A stretch of DNA of 64,000 nt from Siderastrea radians (Eukaryota > Cnidaria > Anthozoa > Scleractinia > Rhizangiidae): the NCBI GenBank assembly GCA_964017195.1, contig OZ024889.1, forward strand, positions 62,817,858 through 62,881,857, given 5' to 3'. The notes under the pieces were generated by a model. The model was not told where the DNA came from and ran no database searches. It saw only the letters and a program-made list of their open reading frames with translations. How positions within the stretch are numbered: position 1 is the stretch's first letter; each line of letters starts with the position of its first letter. Both the position numbers and the translations under genes were made by a program. This document shows, one piece after another, positions 21,499-32,274 of the stretch.

Positions 21499-24097
21499 GT
21501 AGCTTGTTTAATTCAAAGTATATATTTCGTTGTAAACAATAATTTTAAGGGAAATGATCGATATGTACTGTTTGTGGCAATAGAGCTTTGGTTCTACGAA
21601 AGACAGGGCCATCGTCAATTTAGATCAAGTTAATCAGAACCGGGTACTAGGTGGGTACCAGTACAGGTAATTTACCTAATTAGCTGATTTGTAAATGAGA
21701 GTTCGATACTCTCAAACTCTGTTAATTTGGACACTTAAGGTGATGTTACACAAGTCAATTTTTAACAGAAATCTTTAATACAACGTCATTGTGTTAAAAT
21801 GGTCATTTTTGACAGGATATGTGCCAAAGTTTTGAAGATCTATCAACGATGTTAATTGTTATAAGAATCATTTGGTGTAACATCATCATATCGGCACTAC
21901 AGAATAAACTTAATTTTTAAGTGTTCATATAAACAGTGTATCCTGATTTCTGTACAAAGAGGACGGACTGTTGGAAAGTGGAATCAAAGTAGCAGATATC
22001 ACGGTCCCTGTCAACTTGGGTGGAAGCAAGGTTGTGTGGCAGTTGGTGTGCTAGTGGTTCAACAAGGCTTGTTCTCTGCATTGTGTTGTGTTGTTTTTTT
22101 GGACAAGAAATTTTGCTTCAGTATTCTAAATGTATAAAAATAGCTCTGGGGAATTACCCTGCAGTGGACTAGCTGGCATCCCATCCAGAAGGTGGGGGGA
22201 GTACTGTAGCAATACCAGGGCTTGACACTAACAGTGTTCTGTTGGCCATTGGCCTGTAGAAGTAACACTTTGGCCAACAGACATTTGGAACAAATGGCCA
22301 TTTTGGCCTGGAGAAAATTTTTCAAAAGATTTTCTTGATTAAGAACCAATTTAATGACCAGCTCCCAGTTGGCTTGTTAGCTCAATTGGTTAGAGCGCTG
22401 CACCAGTATCGCAGAGGTCAGGGTTCGAATCCCGACAAGCCTGATTTTTTCAGGCTTTCTTTTCACAACTGCATAAGTTGCGTTAATAACTACGAGGATC
22501 TTCTTTACATTTATTTCTCCATTCCGCAGTTCAAATATATGAATTTCATATATTCATAATTTCATCTTCATCTTTCCCGGGTATATTACGAACCAATTTA
22601 ATGACCAGCTCCCAGTTGGCTTGTTAGCTCAATTGGTTAGAGCGCTGCACCGGTATCGCAGAGGTCAGGGTTCGAATCCCGGCAAGCCTGATTTTTTCAG
22701 GCTTTCTTTTCGCAACTGCATAAGTTGCGTTAATAACTGCAAGGATCTTCTTTACATTTATTTAAGTTTGAATTATTTGCATATCTTACTAAGTGAACTT
22801 CAAAATATTAATTTCTTAGGCTTTTAAAATGAAAAACATTTTCCAAGTTATTTTGCTACATATTAAACACAAACAAGAATCGTATCTCCACCGCGTTGAC
22901 TGGGTTGGTCCTGAAGCCATGTTGGTCAGTCTCTTTCACAACTGTTTAGAAGTTATACTTATTACAAATTAGTTAATAGAAACATTTGTCATTAAGATTG
23001 AGTTGCAAATACATGTGGCCAGTAAAACTTACAGTTTGGCCAGTTAAAATCTGACTGAGGTGGCCAATTGGCCAGTACTCCACAAAGTTAATTTTGAGCC
23101 CTGAATTATACTTCCAGTTGTTTCAATGCTACAGAAACGCACAGTTAATCACAGGCCATGTGAGCTGCTTGCCACATGTGTACCACCTTACCATTCAACT
23201 TGCATCATGCTGGGAGGGATGTTTTTGACTGGTGTGGGATATGGTGGGATGAGGCAAAACATTTTGAAGGGAAGTAGGATTGCAAAGTCTCCTTCTGACC
23301 TTCATTACTTTTGCACAAAGTTTGACATCTAGGTAGTAAAGGAATTGGTTTAAAAGTAGCTTTATGCAATCATTGCAGTCTTTGTGCTCCTTTATGCAAT
23401 CATTGCAATCTTGTACCCAGAGTTTAAGATTTCCTTGGTCATTGTCAACAGGCTCGACTCTAGGATGATCACAAAAGAATTATTATTTTTTTCTTGATTG
23501 GTTGTTTTGGGGCTGTTTATATTGTTTGTAACTGTAAACCGTCAATCCAAAAACTTCAGGGATGGAAATAAGCACTTGCCCACTCGCCTAGGTGAGTGTC
23601 AGATCTCCTGGGCAAGTACAAATTGTGAATTTTTTGATGACGTTCTTAAAGTCACTCGACCATATAGCGAGTGCTGTCAAAATTTAGCTTTAAACCCTGA
23701 AACTTATTGTTTAATTATCCCAGAGTCTCACCTGATGACAATCCACTTACCGCAGAGCCCCTGGACTATCAGTACAAGACTGCAATTATTGAATTCTTCT
23801 TTGCTTTCAGAGTTTTTCATAGATCATAATTTTGTTTTTTCAGGCAACATCCTAATCTATGTAATCCCAAGTGTGTCATCTGTCATTCTTCTGACTCTTG
23901 GCTGCTGTGTGTATTGTCTGTGCTGCCGAAATCGCAAACAAAGAGGCTATGAGAGGGAAGACAGGAAAATGCAGAGAAGACGTGAAGAGATAAAACAACG
24001 GCATGCTGAGAGAAGGGCAGAACGCAAAATGAGAACTGATGCAATCAGGCAAAAGTATGGTTTGCTTGCCAACGAGGATGATGCTGAAGTAGCTTAA
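21138..24097 (+). CDS. PTTG1IP: PTTG1IP-like type I membrane protein
   Basis: Two exons (21138-21498 and 23844-24097) join in phase to 204 aa; human PTTG1IP is 180 aa. Residues 1-21 form a signal peptide. Residues 22-69 are a Thr/Ser/Pro-rich mucin-like stretch with NYT, NSS and NTS sites that is longer than in vertebrates. Residues 70-119 are a cysteine-rich PSI-type domain (CGECVKDIKCYWC). About 122-146 is the membrane helix, followed by a Cys cluster. The cytoplasmic tail is a basic helix with RRAERKMRTDAIRQKYGL, the family's most conserved stretch. In vertebrates the protein binds securin and traffics between membrane and nucleus; that function is inferred here. A skipped cassette exon inside the 2.3 kb intron cannot be excluded. 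Confidence 0.9.
22216..23103. mobile_element. TIR element in PTTG1IP intron
   Basis: CAGGGCTTGACACTAAC at the left and GTTAATTTTGAGCCCTG at the right are inverted matches. TTGGCCA motifs recur just inside both ends. The flanking 5-8 bp do not clearly match. It contains the tandem SINE copies. Confidence 0.6.
22343..22763 (+). mobile_element. Tandem pair of tRNA-derived SINEs (247 bp unit)
   Basis: GAACCAATTTAATGACCAGC starts at 22343 and again at 22590. Each unit has a tRNA-like head (22371-22441 and 22618-22688) with A box TAGCTCAATTGG, B box GGTTCGAATCC and a T6 run just after. The heads are not intact tRNAs: position 33 is C, the anticodon stem has an A-C mismatch, the T stem is broken and the acceptor is one base short. 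Confidence 0.75.
23844..24097 (+). CDS. PTTG1IP: PTTG1IP exon 2
   Basis: Acceptor TTTTTTCAG|GC. Codes for the membrane helix and basic tail, with stop TAA at 24095-24097. Confidence 0.88.
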
Positions 24098-25029
24098 ATT
24101 AGCATGGAGTGATATGGTCAAATGCTGACTTGCTATCTGGAATTGCTGGGACTCCCAGAAGCACCCTGGATATAACATATCATCAAGTTCCAACAGTAAA
24201 GACCTTCAGTATTACTGACCCTCCGGAAGTAGCAAAGTTAACGTTATTGATGGTTGTCAGTAATTACTGAAAAAAAGCAATCCCTCCTGCCGCCAAAAGT
24301 AATGATCACCTGAATATAATGACCTCAAAAGAAACTTGGTTTTCTGCATGTAAAATGGTATACAACTGCCCCTAAAATCTCAAGTTTTTAATTTCGGCTA
24401 AGACTACAAGGGTCAGAATAATGTCACCGAGAACCTCTAACAGCTACCTTTTCAATAAAAAATTGTGGACATTTTCTAATTTGTGGCATTTTACTCAAAT
24501 GAAGTAGTTCATATAATGGTACATGTTGTTTTGCCACATGAAAGTTGCAAACCCCTTGGCAGGTTTAAAGTCTGTGTGATTCTGAGGTGAAGTTATAGGC
24601 ATTGTCAAGTTCCTTACCTCTAAATTCACCTTTTAGTTGTTGTTTGTATTATGCAATATAAGGAGCTACGTTTATTTTAATTTTTATTATGTAGCTAAGC
24701 AAGAATTGTATTGTGGCTAAATGTGACATCATAAAGTAGCCTCCAGCAACATGTATAGCCAGACGTGACCATAATGATCATTGTATGAGATGGTACATTC
24801 GAAACGTGTTTGAATAACAAAACATAACTATTTAGCATTATTGATATAGAGCAAAATGATAACGTCATTGTTAGTATTTAATTAAAAGTGATAATTTTCT
24901 TGGGAGGTATTAATATTATCGTGTGACTAGTATAATAACCACACTGCAGAGCAGAGTTCAGCAAAATGTTCTCACTACAATGCATCATTTCAAACTAGAA
25001 TTAAGATATAAGATCTCAATTTTAAGAAT

Positions 25030-25115
25030 AAAAAATGTTCAGGCAGGACTTGAACATGTGACCTAATGCAATAATCTATTAAGTAACTTAAAACTATTCA
25101 AGCCAACTGGGAGCT
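25030..25115 (-). mobile_element. Diverged relic of the tRNA-derived SINE
   Basis: On the minus strand GACCAGCTCCCAGTTGGCTT and TTCAAGTCCTGCCTGAAC match the SINE at 22343, but the A and B boxes have decayed. Confidence 0.5.
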
Positions 25116-25575
25116 GGTCAATGTTGTGAGTTTGTATCATACCTGTGGGTGAAATTATCAGATAATTATATGAACTGCAGATGTTCACAGAATTCAATTA
25201 AGGATCATGTTCTATTCAAGTCCAATTTTTTCAGGCTGTCTTACTTGCAAAATGCTTCAATCACAGTCCACACAGTTTTGATTATTAATATGTTTACATT
25301 CATTACTTTTTTGGTGTGTGTAAGTGTCTGCAACAGACAATAGTCACACTGCATGTTTTTATTTGAATGACCAGTGCAAAGAAAATACTCATTTCCCATA
25401 TTTGTTACTACAGTATTCTTTTAATGCAATGAGTACATATTAATTTTATTTAATAATATTTAAATTATTAGATCATATATTTGTACACAAATTATGAAAC
25501 TATACTTTTACCAGAATTGCATTACCTTATATATTTTGTGATGCATTTTTATAGAAAAATATATGAAACAATTGA

Positions 25576-25581
25576 AATAAA
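25576..25581 (+). terminator. Candidate poly(A) signal AATAAA
   Basis: Canonical hexamer 1.48 kb past the PTTG1IP stop. Its use is unproven; AATAAA at about 24454 is an earlier alternative. Confidence 0.35.
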
Positions 25582-25600
25582 GTTTGTACAAATGAGTAAA

Positions 25601-26544
25601 CTATGGTTGGCAAGGAACTGTGGAGGGATGGTTAGTTGAACTACAACCCAATACAAAACCAAATGCAAGGCCGATCAGACAGCTAAAAATGGGTAACTTT
25701 TTATTGCCCAATATTTAAGAATACCCTATAAATTTCCAAAAATCCAGTTCTTCTGCTCTCTTAATTTGAAGACACTTAGACATCAAAATACTGGTCAGAA
25801 TTTTACCATCAATCAAAAAACACTGGGAAAAAAAAAGAAGAAGAAGAAAAAAAAAAGAAAACCAGCACCATCATCTTTAAACCCAAGTACCCAACTTGGG
25901 GCGAGGAAGACAAGCTAGGAAAAAAAAGCTTTGTTTAGAAGTCTTTTGATTTGTGTTGGGATTACTTTGGAAGCATTTAGAAGGGGTACCATGTCGGTAA
26001 AAATGAGTATGTGAAAGTTTGCCTATCTACGGGTGTTGACTGGGGGAGGGTTATTCTACAAACCTGCAGCACCAATATGGTGTAGGTTTTGAATTGTTTT
26101 AGTCTGAAATGGGGTCAGGATTTGAGGTCTGTGGGAGTCCCCACCCAACATTTTTCAGACATTTTTCAGACATTTTTCAGGTGTAATCCCAGCCCCCCTC
26201 ACTTGGTTGGCATTGAGCCAGATAATGAATTTACCCAACTCTCCCTTCTGACATTGCTGTGGATCGTCACGCATTCTTTCCTTACGAATGCGTGACATCT
26301 AGGAGAGCCAGGCACGCGTTGACAGGAAACTATACGCGCAGTAAAAATCCCGCTTCCTTGAACACCCAGGGAAAACCAAATGTTTGTCGAGATAGCAGGG
26401 TTTGAAATAGCCAGTACAAAACAGCTGAGAAAAATCAACCAAGGAAATCAAGTTTCCGTTTGTGATAGAAGGCGTCTAGCGCGTCTAGCTACTGTACATT
26501 TCGATCCATTTCGTGGCCGCCTCGCATGAAATTAGGTAGAATTT
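25601..26544. other. Intergenic with small repeats
   Basis: Contains a purine tract (25830-25860), three and a half tandem units of ACATTTTTCAG (26148-26181) and a short hairpin GTCACGCATTC/GAATGCGTGAC (26266-26297). No gene recognised. Confidence 0.45.
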
Positions 26545-27390
26545 CTAAACGATAGGATCGTAAAGATCTAAATGGTTTTGAAAAGCAACTAGCTCCTTCC
26601 AAGGAATATAAAACACGAATGCAAAACCCGCGAAAAAACCCATGACAAGCTGGAGATAGATCGCCAGACTGCGAGAGTCGAGGCTGACAATCAAGTTGGT
26701 AGACCCCTTGTCACTTTCGACGATTTCAAATGCCAAGAATGCCGCATAAGTAGCAGTCATTAGAAATCCAACGATAATTTTAGTCCTCGTAATGCTTCTT
26801 GATTTTTTGTGCAACAACATCAAACTTGTAGCTGCATTTACTGCGACCATACAAAGCTTGAATCCACCGTAGCTAGCGCCTGAAGCCGCTCCAATGTTGA
26901 AGACAATTTGGTAACATATCACGCCAACTGATCCATTTTGATACTTAGCGCTGTTGCAGTCGATTGGGTCGTCACTTAGCCGCGAAAACGCCTTCCAGAA
27001 CTCTACATTCTCCTTCAAATCGTATTCGAAACACTCCATTGAATCGTCATTGGGGTTACAAGTGTAGCTGATATTGAGCAAAAGAGTTTGCCAGAACAGA
27101 GACGCAGTCACAGTGAACAGCAAAAAGAACAACCCCAAAAGACTGGAAAAAACTTTGGCCATAAGTTCCTCGGAATGCGTAAGATCTATGTCTTTGAAAA
27201 ACCACCTCGTAAGACCATTGTCCTTTTTCCTGGTGATGATGGCGGAGAAAGCGTTTGATACAATCCAGTGGAGTATTGCTGTTCCCCTTTCTCTCCAACA
27301 CAAGTTTATGAACACCAGTAGTACAAAGGGAACCACGCTTGTTGCAAGAGCGGGTAATCCAGCACACAAGCCGTACTCATAGCGCTTCAT
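26545..27390 (-). CDS. Multi-pass membrane protein, unrecognised
   Basis: A single ATG-to-stop frame of 281 aa without introns. Hydrophobic helices fall at about residues 8-31, 79-105, 155-193 (long enough for two passes), 204-224 and 241-263, so five or six membrane spans. The loop at 106-154 has four cysteines with C159 (C111, C120, C145), and NIS and NGS glycosylation sites, so it is probably outside the cell. WRERG and HKKSRSITRTK are basic loops suited to the cytoplasmic side. I do not recognise the family. Its length, composition and clean frame argue for a real gene. Lack of introns could mean a retrocopy or a naturally intronless family. Confidence 0.75.
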   Translation of the reverse strand: MKRYEYGLCAGLPALATSVVPFVLLVFINLCWRERGTAILHWIVSNAFSAIITRKKDNGLTRWFFKDIDLTHSEELMAKVFSSLLGLFFLLFTVTASLFWQTLLLNISYTCNPNDDSMECFEYDLKENVEFWKAFSRLSDDPIDCNSAKYQNGSVGVICYQIVFNIGAASGASYGGFKLCMVAVNAATSLMLLHKKSRSITRTKIIVGFLMTATYAAFLAFEIVESDKGSTNLIVSLDSRSLAIYLQLVMGFFAGFAFVFYIPWKELVAFQNHLDLYDPIV

Positions 27391-27574
27391 GATGTGGAAA
27401 AACCTCTGGGACCAGGATAAAGGAACAGAGGCTTGAAGCTGATGTCGCTTCTGCCGTCTGTCGCGAGTGTCAAAGTGCGTCCGGTTTTCCTAGAAACTGA
27501 TCTCCAGTTCGGTGAAATAGTTCACGCAAAGCTTTTGGGGCTTGCGACGCGTAACGCAACTCCTGGACATCATG

Positions 27575-27790
27575 CCCCGCCCATTATACCACTTGGGAGG
27601 CTGCTCTAGAAGTAATATATCAAACACGAGAAAGAGTGTTTCATCAGGATATCCAAACCCCGAGAAGTGGGCTGAAAAAACGAGGCGCAGCCGAGTTTTT
27701 TTGACCGACTTCGAGGTGTTTGGATACCTGATGAAACTCTCTTTCGAGTTTTTGATATGGCTTCTCAAACCATTCATAATTCTTGGAGAA
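27575..27790. mobile_element. Hairpin MITE
   Basis: GAGTGTTTCATCAGG at 27636 faces CCTGATGAAACTCTC at 27728; CCAAACCCCGAGAAGT and ACTTCGAGGTGTTTGG lie inside. Weaker outer arms (ATATATCAAACACGAGAAAG and CTTTCGAGTTTTTGATAT) extend it. Confidence 0.65.
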
Positions 27791-27799
27791 ATTCAAAGC

Positions 27800-30065
27800 A
27801 AAAGTTCGCAAAACTTTATGCTAATTAAGATCCAGTATCCAAACCACCGTCACGATAGTGATTTCCTTTGTTTTCTCTTTATGAATTATTGATGAGTTTG
27901 AGAAGGGGCTCTACATCATCGAGATTTTACGTTTTTGGGCCAAAACGGTACTCACATTAAAATTGAGTACCTTTTCTTCTACACCAAATCTTCCTATAAA
28001 CATGAAAAGGAAGATACCAAGCGATTTTCTCAAAAGGAGAACAAACCAGAATCAGCTTAAACGCAATTTTTCCAAGGAAAAACTTAAAACTCATTACATG
28101 TATTGTCCCAAACTTTTTTCCATTCCTTTCCATCCTGGCCATCCGTAGCAAAACACATTTATACATTCAGAAAACTAGTAGAGTAATAAATGAACAAAAA
28201 TTAAAAAGAAATCTAAAACTGAACCACTACTTTTGGGTTTCTTGCACTAAAAATAGGTGAGATGACCCTTTGAAACTGCCCAAACAAAAAATTCATATAG
28301 TCATTTACGTGCCTTAGCAAGTCTCGTTATCCATTAACTTCGCTTTGTGGAAATGACTGGGATACAAAAATGTAGTGGTTTTAACAGAAGGCTAACGGAC
28401 TGGTCGGATTAACGAGAAGGTAACCGAATGAAGTGGCGTAACTGAACGAGAGGGTTGTACTGAAATAGGGTGTTCTGAGGTAGGGTTCCCTGTATGATCA
28501 GATGTTTATTGTCCTTCGGTGGTCCCACCCTCTGTACTAGCCCCCCCTCCCCTCTCATTTTCTCCCAGGAATTACCTGTGCAGCCAAAAAAACCCAAATA
28601 CCGAAGGTTGGGACACATGTGAAGAGACAAGTCAGTTGCAAGGACAGGACAGTGAAATAGAACGCTTTGTGTGTACCGACCCAGAAGACATGATGCTGAG
28701 CCAAGACGCTTGCTTAGTGCACATGCACAAAGGGTGTTTCAGCAGGGAATCTTGGATTATGATGAGTGTCTGGGAGCTAGAATAATAACGCTTTCCCATT
28801 TGGGGACAAGCAATGCACGGCGGGGTGACAATCGAAATTTGTGTCATTTTGTCCGGGGACCTGACAGGCCAATCCAAACTAATTGAATTTATGCGACCTG
28901 TTGGGCATATCACATGGGTCATGTCCCTACGACCTGCAGCCTTGTCCCGACCTTAATAGCAACAACTTGCAACCTTCTCATCAGTTCTATAAATTAGTAC
29001 GACCGTCTCTGGAAACATGGAGATTGCAAAATCTCCGAGTTGAATTTCAGTAACCCTAACTAGAACAATCTGGTCATAAGCCTTGATCACTGCGTAAAAT
29101 CAAGCTTGAACGTGACTCAACAAGGCGAAATTCTATTTACAGCTGAGGATTCAGACTCGTGTAGCACGTAGCAAGGTACGAGAGGTATTGTAAAGCACTT
29201 GGCTTACCCTTTTAATAACATGGATGGGTTGAAATACCACCGGGAACTATCAATCCTATGAAAAAAAAAAACCGGGTTTTCAAGTAAAATTTCCTGTTTA
29301 CACCTTCACTTGTTCGCAACAAGCGAGCAGGATAAACAACTGAGAGAGGGTGGGGAGGGGGTGAATGATCGGAGGGGCTCGGAGATGGGGATGGTCGTGT
29401 TTGAATTGGAATGTCCTTATACGCAAAATCCCTGTTATACGCCCTAGGCCAATAGAACTTCGTAAAGTCATTTTAATTTGGCAGCACATAACTGCCATAT
29501 TGTGGAAATGGGCCACTATTTTGGAAGGTATTATGGCTGACTTCCACAATATGCCAACGCAAATGCCTCTGGAGAATCTTCAAGATATATTAGCAGCTGG
29601 AAGTAAGCAACGAGGAAAGGCGAAGGAAAGCAAAGACGGAGCTCGTCAGCACCCAGCCGCGGTGGCGGTGGCGGTGGACTGGATATGTCAGTTCGAATGG
29701 AGAAGGGGTTAGAAGGAAGAGATCCTCACCTGGGCACCAGGAACACAAGATTCACCGCGGTCAAACATGTAAAATAGGAAATTTACTTCAAAGATAAGGG
29801 AATTATTTTCACTGTTCAAGGTTTGACACTTCATCATTATCCTGTAGATTTACTAAAATGCTTGGAGCTTTAATAAAAAAAAAAGTTCTAAGTGTTTGAA
29901 AATAGGAAACCGACTTGTCGGCGCAATTTGTAAAAGCAATTTTGTTTAGGTGCGGAACATCTCAATGGCAAAGAAACTCGGTTATTTGAGAGAAATGAAA
30001 ATATATTACACTACCCACTATTATTTATATCCTTGCTCAAGTTTCAACTGCATCTTGAATAAATC
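27800..30065. other. Intergenic, nothing firm
   Basis: Only short frames. A short ATG-started frame at 29532 with a GTAAG donor 66 bases in is discussed among the rejected items. Confidence 0.35.
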
Positions 30066-30310
30066 TTACGGATTAACAAAACAAAAAAACTGCCTCAGAC
30101 GTTTGACCCCGGTGGAGGCACCAGAGGGCAAAAGAAAGAGAGGGAGACAGAAAGAAACATGGAGGCACACAGTGAAGAAAGAACTGCGCATGCAGGAGCC
30201 TGGGCTGAGGCATCCACGTTTGCGCGGGACAGAGATCAATGGATGGAGCTGATTTCCCGTCCTATTCCCCACACGGGCTGAAGCCTGATGACGAGCTATT
30301 ATTATGGTCT
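30066..30310 (+). pseudogene. LINE 3' end fragment (reverse transcriptase tail)
   Basis: RGRQKETWRHTVKKELR is the conserved C-terminal tail of RTE/Jockey-like non-LTR reverse transcriptases. After it the frame shifts: the expected continuation (FARDRDQWMELI) is found in a neighbouring frame. 5' truncated and frameshifted, so dead. Confidence 0.7.
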
Positions 30311-32046
30311 ATTTAGTGCAGTGTACCGGTTACTTGTAGGAGATGTGGCATGCTTATATCCATGAGGAGCTATAGCTAGAATGATGTCTCGTTACCAATC
30401 TGGTGGGGCTTACAAGCGGAAGCTCGAGGCTCTGACTCGTACCCGGTCGCTATTTAAAATAACAGAAAATGACAGAGGTGGTCTGGAAGAGGGAAATTTG
30501 CAAGCGCGATGGGGGGATGCTAGGAAGGAAAGAAGGACTTCTTGCTAAGACTCCCCGCGGACAAATCCACTCTCGTATCTAATCTTCTCCCGCCGCAAGA
30601 ACAACTAAAAAGCGACCGGGCACGAGTCAGCGGGAGGCTGATACTCGAGGGCGTTCGTTACTAGCATTTTAACAGGAGAAATGAAGGCAAACTCGTATAA
30701 ATCCGGAAATATCGCTACCTTTGAGTAGCAGACTTTTATAACAGTATTCAGTACACATAGCTAAAAAGACAATCTGGAGAATATATATATTCTATACTAT
30801 ATTACTCACAGAAATAACTTACCAGAGACATTCACCGGCACAAAACGAAATAAACGAAAACACTGAAAGTTGTTTGTCCGGGAAAAACGCAAGTAAAACT
30901 AGCATAACTAACCCTAATAGTGATGAACAGGAAATTTTTCTTTACATTATTACTATTTGGTCAAACATTCAAGTGACGAGAATAAAGTATACAAGTTGGT
31001 TAGAATCATCTCACATCAAAGGTAAATAACTGTTTTATAAAACTCTCAACCTCGGCATGGTATACTTTTGGAGAAAACGTTTGTTTCACGATGGGATCCT
31101 ATTTCCTCTTTATGTGCATGTGCAAGCGCCAAAGAAAAACCTAGAAATAATTAAACCGAGATGGAGAATTTAAGAATAACCATACATTAACCGAATTACA
31201 AATACATATAAATGACATTTTGTTATTTATACTTGCCGGAAAAAAATCGGCTTATTAGAATACTTGTTTAATATAATTACTTGTCACAGCTACAAAAGGA
31301 TTGAATCCCCAAAACCCTGCATTTTGGCATCCTATTTTGCCTGTATACAACTCAGTTTTTCCAACTGAGGAAAACTGAGCGTTAATTTAAAAATTTGCGA
31401 CATGTGCTTTTACTTTCACCGAGGAAAACCTGAAAGCCAAACAGCACCACGGGAAAGTAAACTGCGCAGCAGCTTTCATACGAATGGCCCACTTTAGGAC
31501 TTGATTCACACACTTGAACGCATAGAACCACCTTGTGCGCCATAATAAATAGAAGGGCACGAAAATAACTATTCAGTGGCATTCATGCGAATGGTTATAA
31601 TTTAAGATTTCATCCACGGACTCAAAAATGGTACCAGCGCTAATGATCACACACGAAAACCTTAGAATCATAACACTTAATGGGTTGAGTCTATGAGAGA
31701 ACATGTTAAAGCAGTCAGCGTGATAAAAATTATTCCAAACTTCGATAAAAAAGGCCCTGTTTTCTCGTGTACGATTGCAGTCGAATGCTATCACAAATGA
31801 TTCATGGACAAGCAATAAATAAAGGCTTAATATTTATCCCAGTCTGATTCTATATATATATATATATAAAAAAGCAGATTTAAAATTTGGTAAAACTTGC
31901 TAATACCTTGCTAACCTACAATGCTGACTAATAGAATATGGAACACTCCTCTAAATCACCTTAAAACATGGACACTTCTAACTTGTGAAAATGGACGTCA
32001 GAAATATTTTAGTACCCTAGTATTTGCTCCATTGTCTAGTGATCTA
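30311..32046. other. Intergenic, repeat fragments
   Basis: A partial TTAACCCTTT-family fragment lies near 30905-31010 and a TA microsatellite at 31849-31868. No gene recognised. Confidence 0.4.
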
Positions 32047-32258
32047 TTAACCCTTTAAGCCCCAATAGTGACAAGCATCTAATTTCTCCTTACAGTATCA
32101 TTACTTGATCAAACATACAGGTCATGAGAATTGAGGAAATGATCACTTAAGATGAGGTGTCTTGATGTGTAAGCAAATTCTCCCAACTAGTACCATAAGA
32201 AATATATGGAGAACACTAAGGAGAACATGCATGTTGATATTGGGGATTAAAGGGCTAA
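32047..32258. mobile_element. MITE of the TTAACCCTTT family, copy 2
   Basis: TTAACCCTTTAAGCCCC at the left faces GGGGATTAAAGGGCT at the right. Ends 17 bp past the stop codon of the chondroitin synthase, so it is probably part of that gene's 3' UTR. Confidence 0.7.
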
Positions 32259-32274
32259 ATACGTTACCGAATAA

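Larger units (their letters stand above)
24098..25600 (+). other. Presumed PTTG1IP 3' UTR
   Basis: No other gene recognised. AATAAA at 25576-25581 in TTGAAATAAAGTTTG is the best candidate poly(A) signal. A diverged SINE relic lies inside at 25030-25115. Confidence 0.4.

Noticed and set aside
22371..22688. Two apparent tRNA genes
   Set aside because: A and B boxes and a T-run are present, but position 33 is C, the anticodon stem has an A-C mismatch, the T stem is broken and the acceptor is one base short. The 247 bp repeat context shows they are SINE heads.
29532..29712. Possible first coding exon (ATGGCTGACTTCC, with a GTAAG donor 66 bases in)
   Set aside because: No family recognised and no matching downstream exon found on the plus strand within the window. 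Left as an unsupported possibility.
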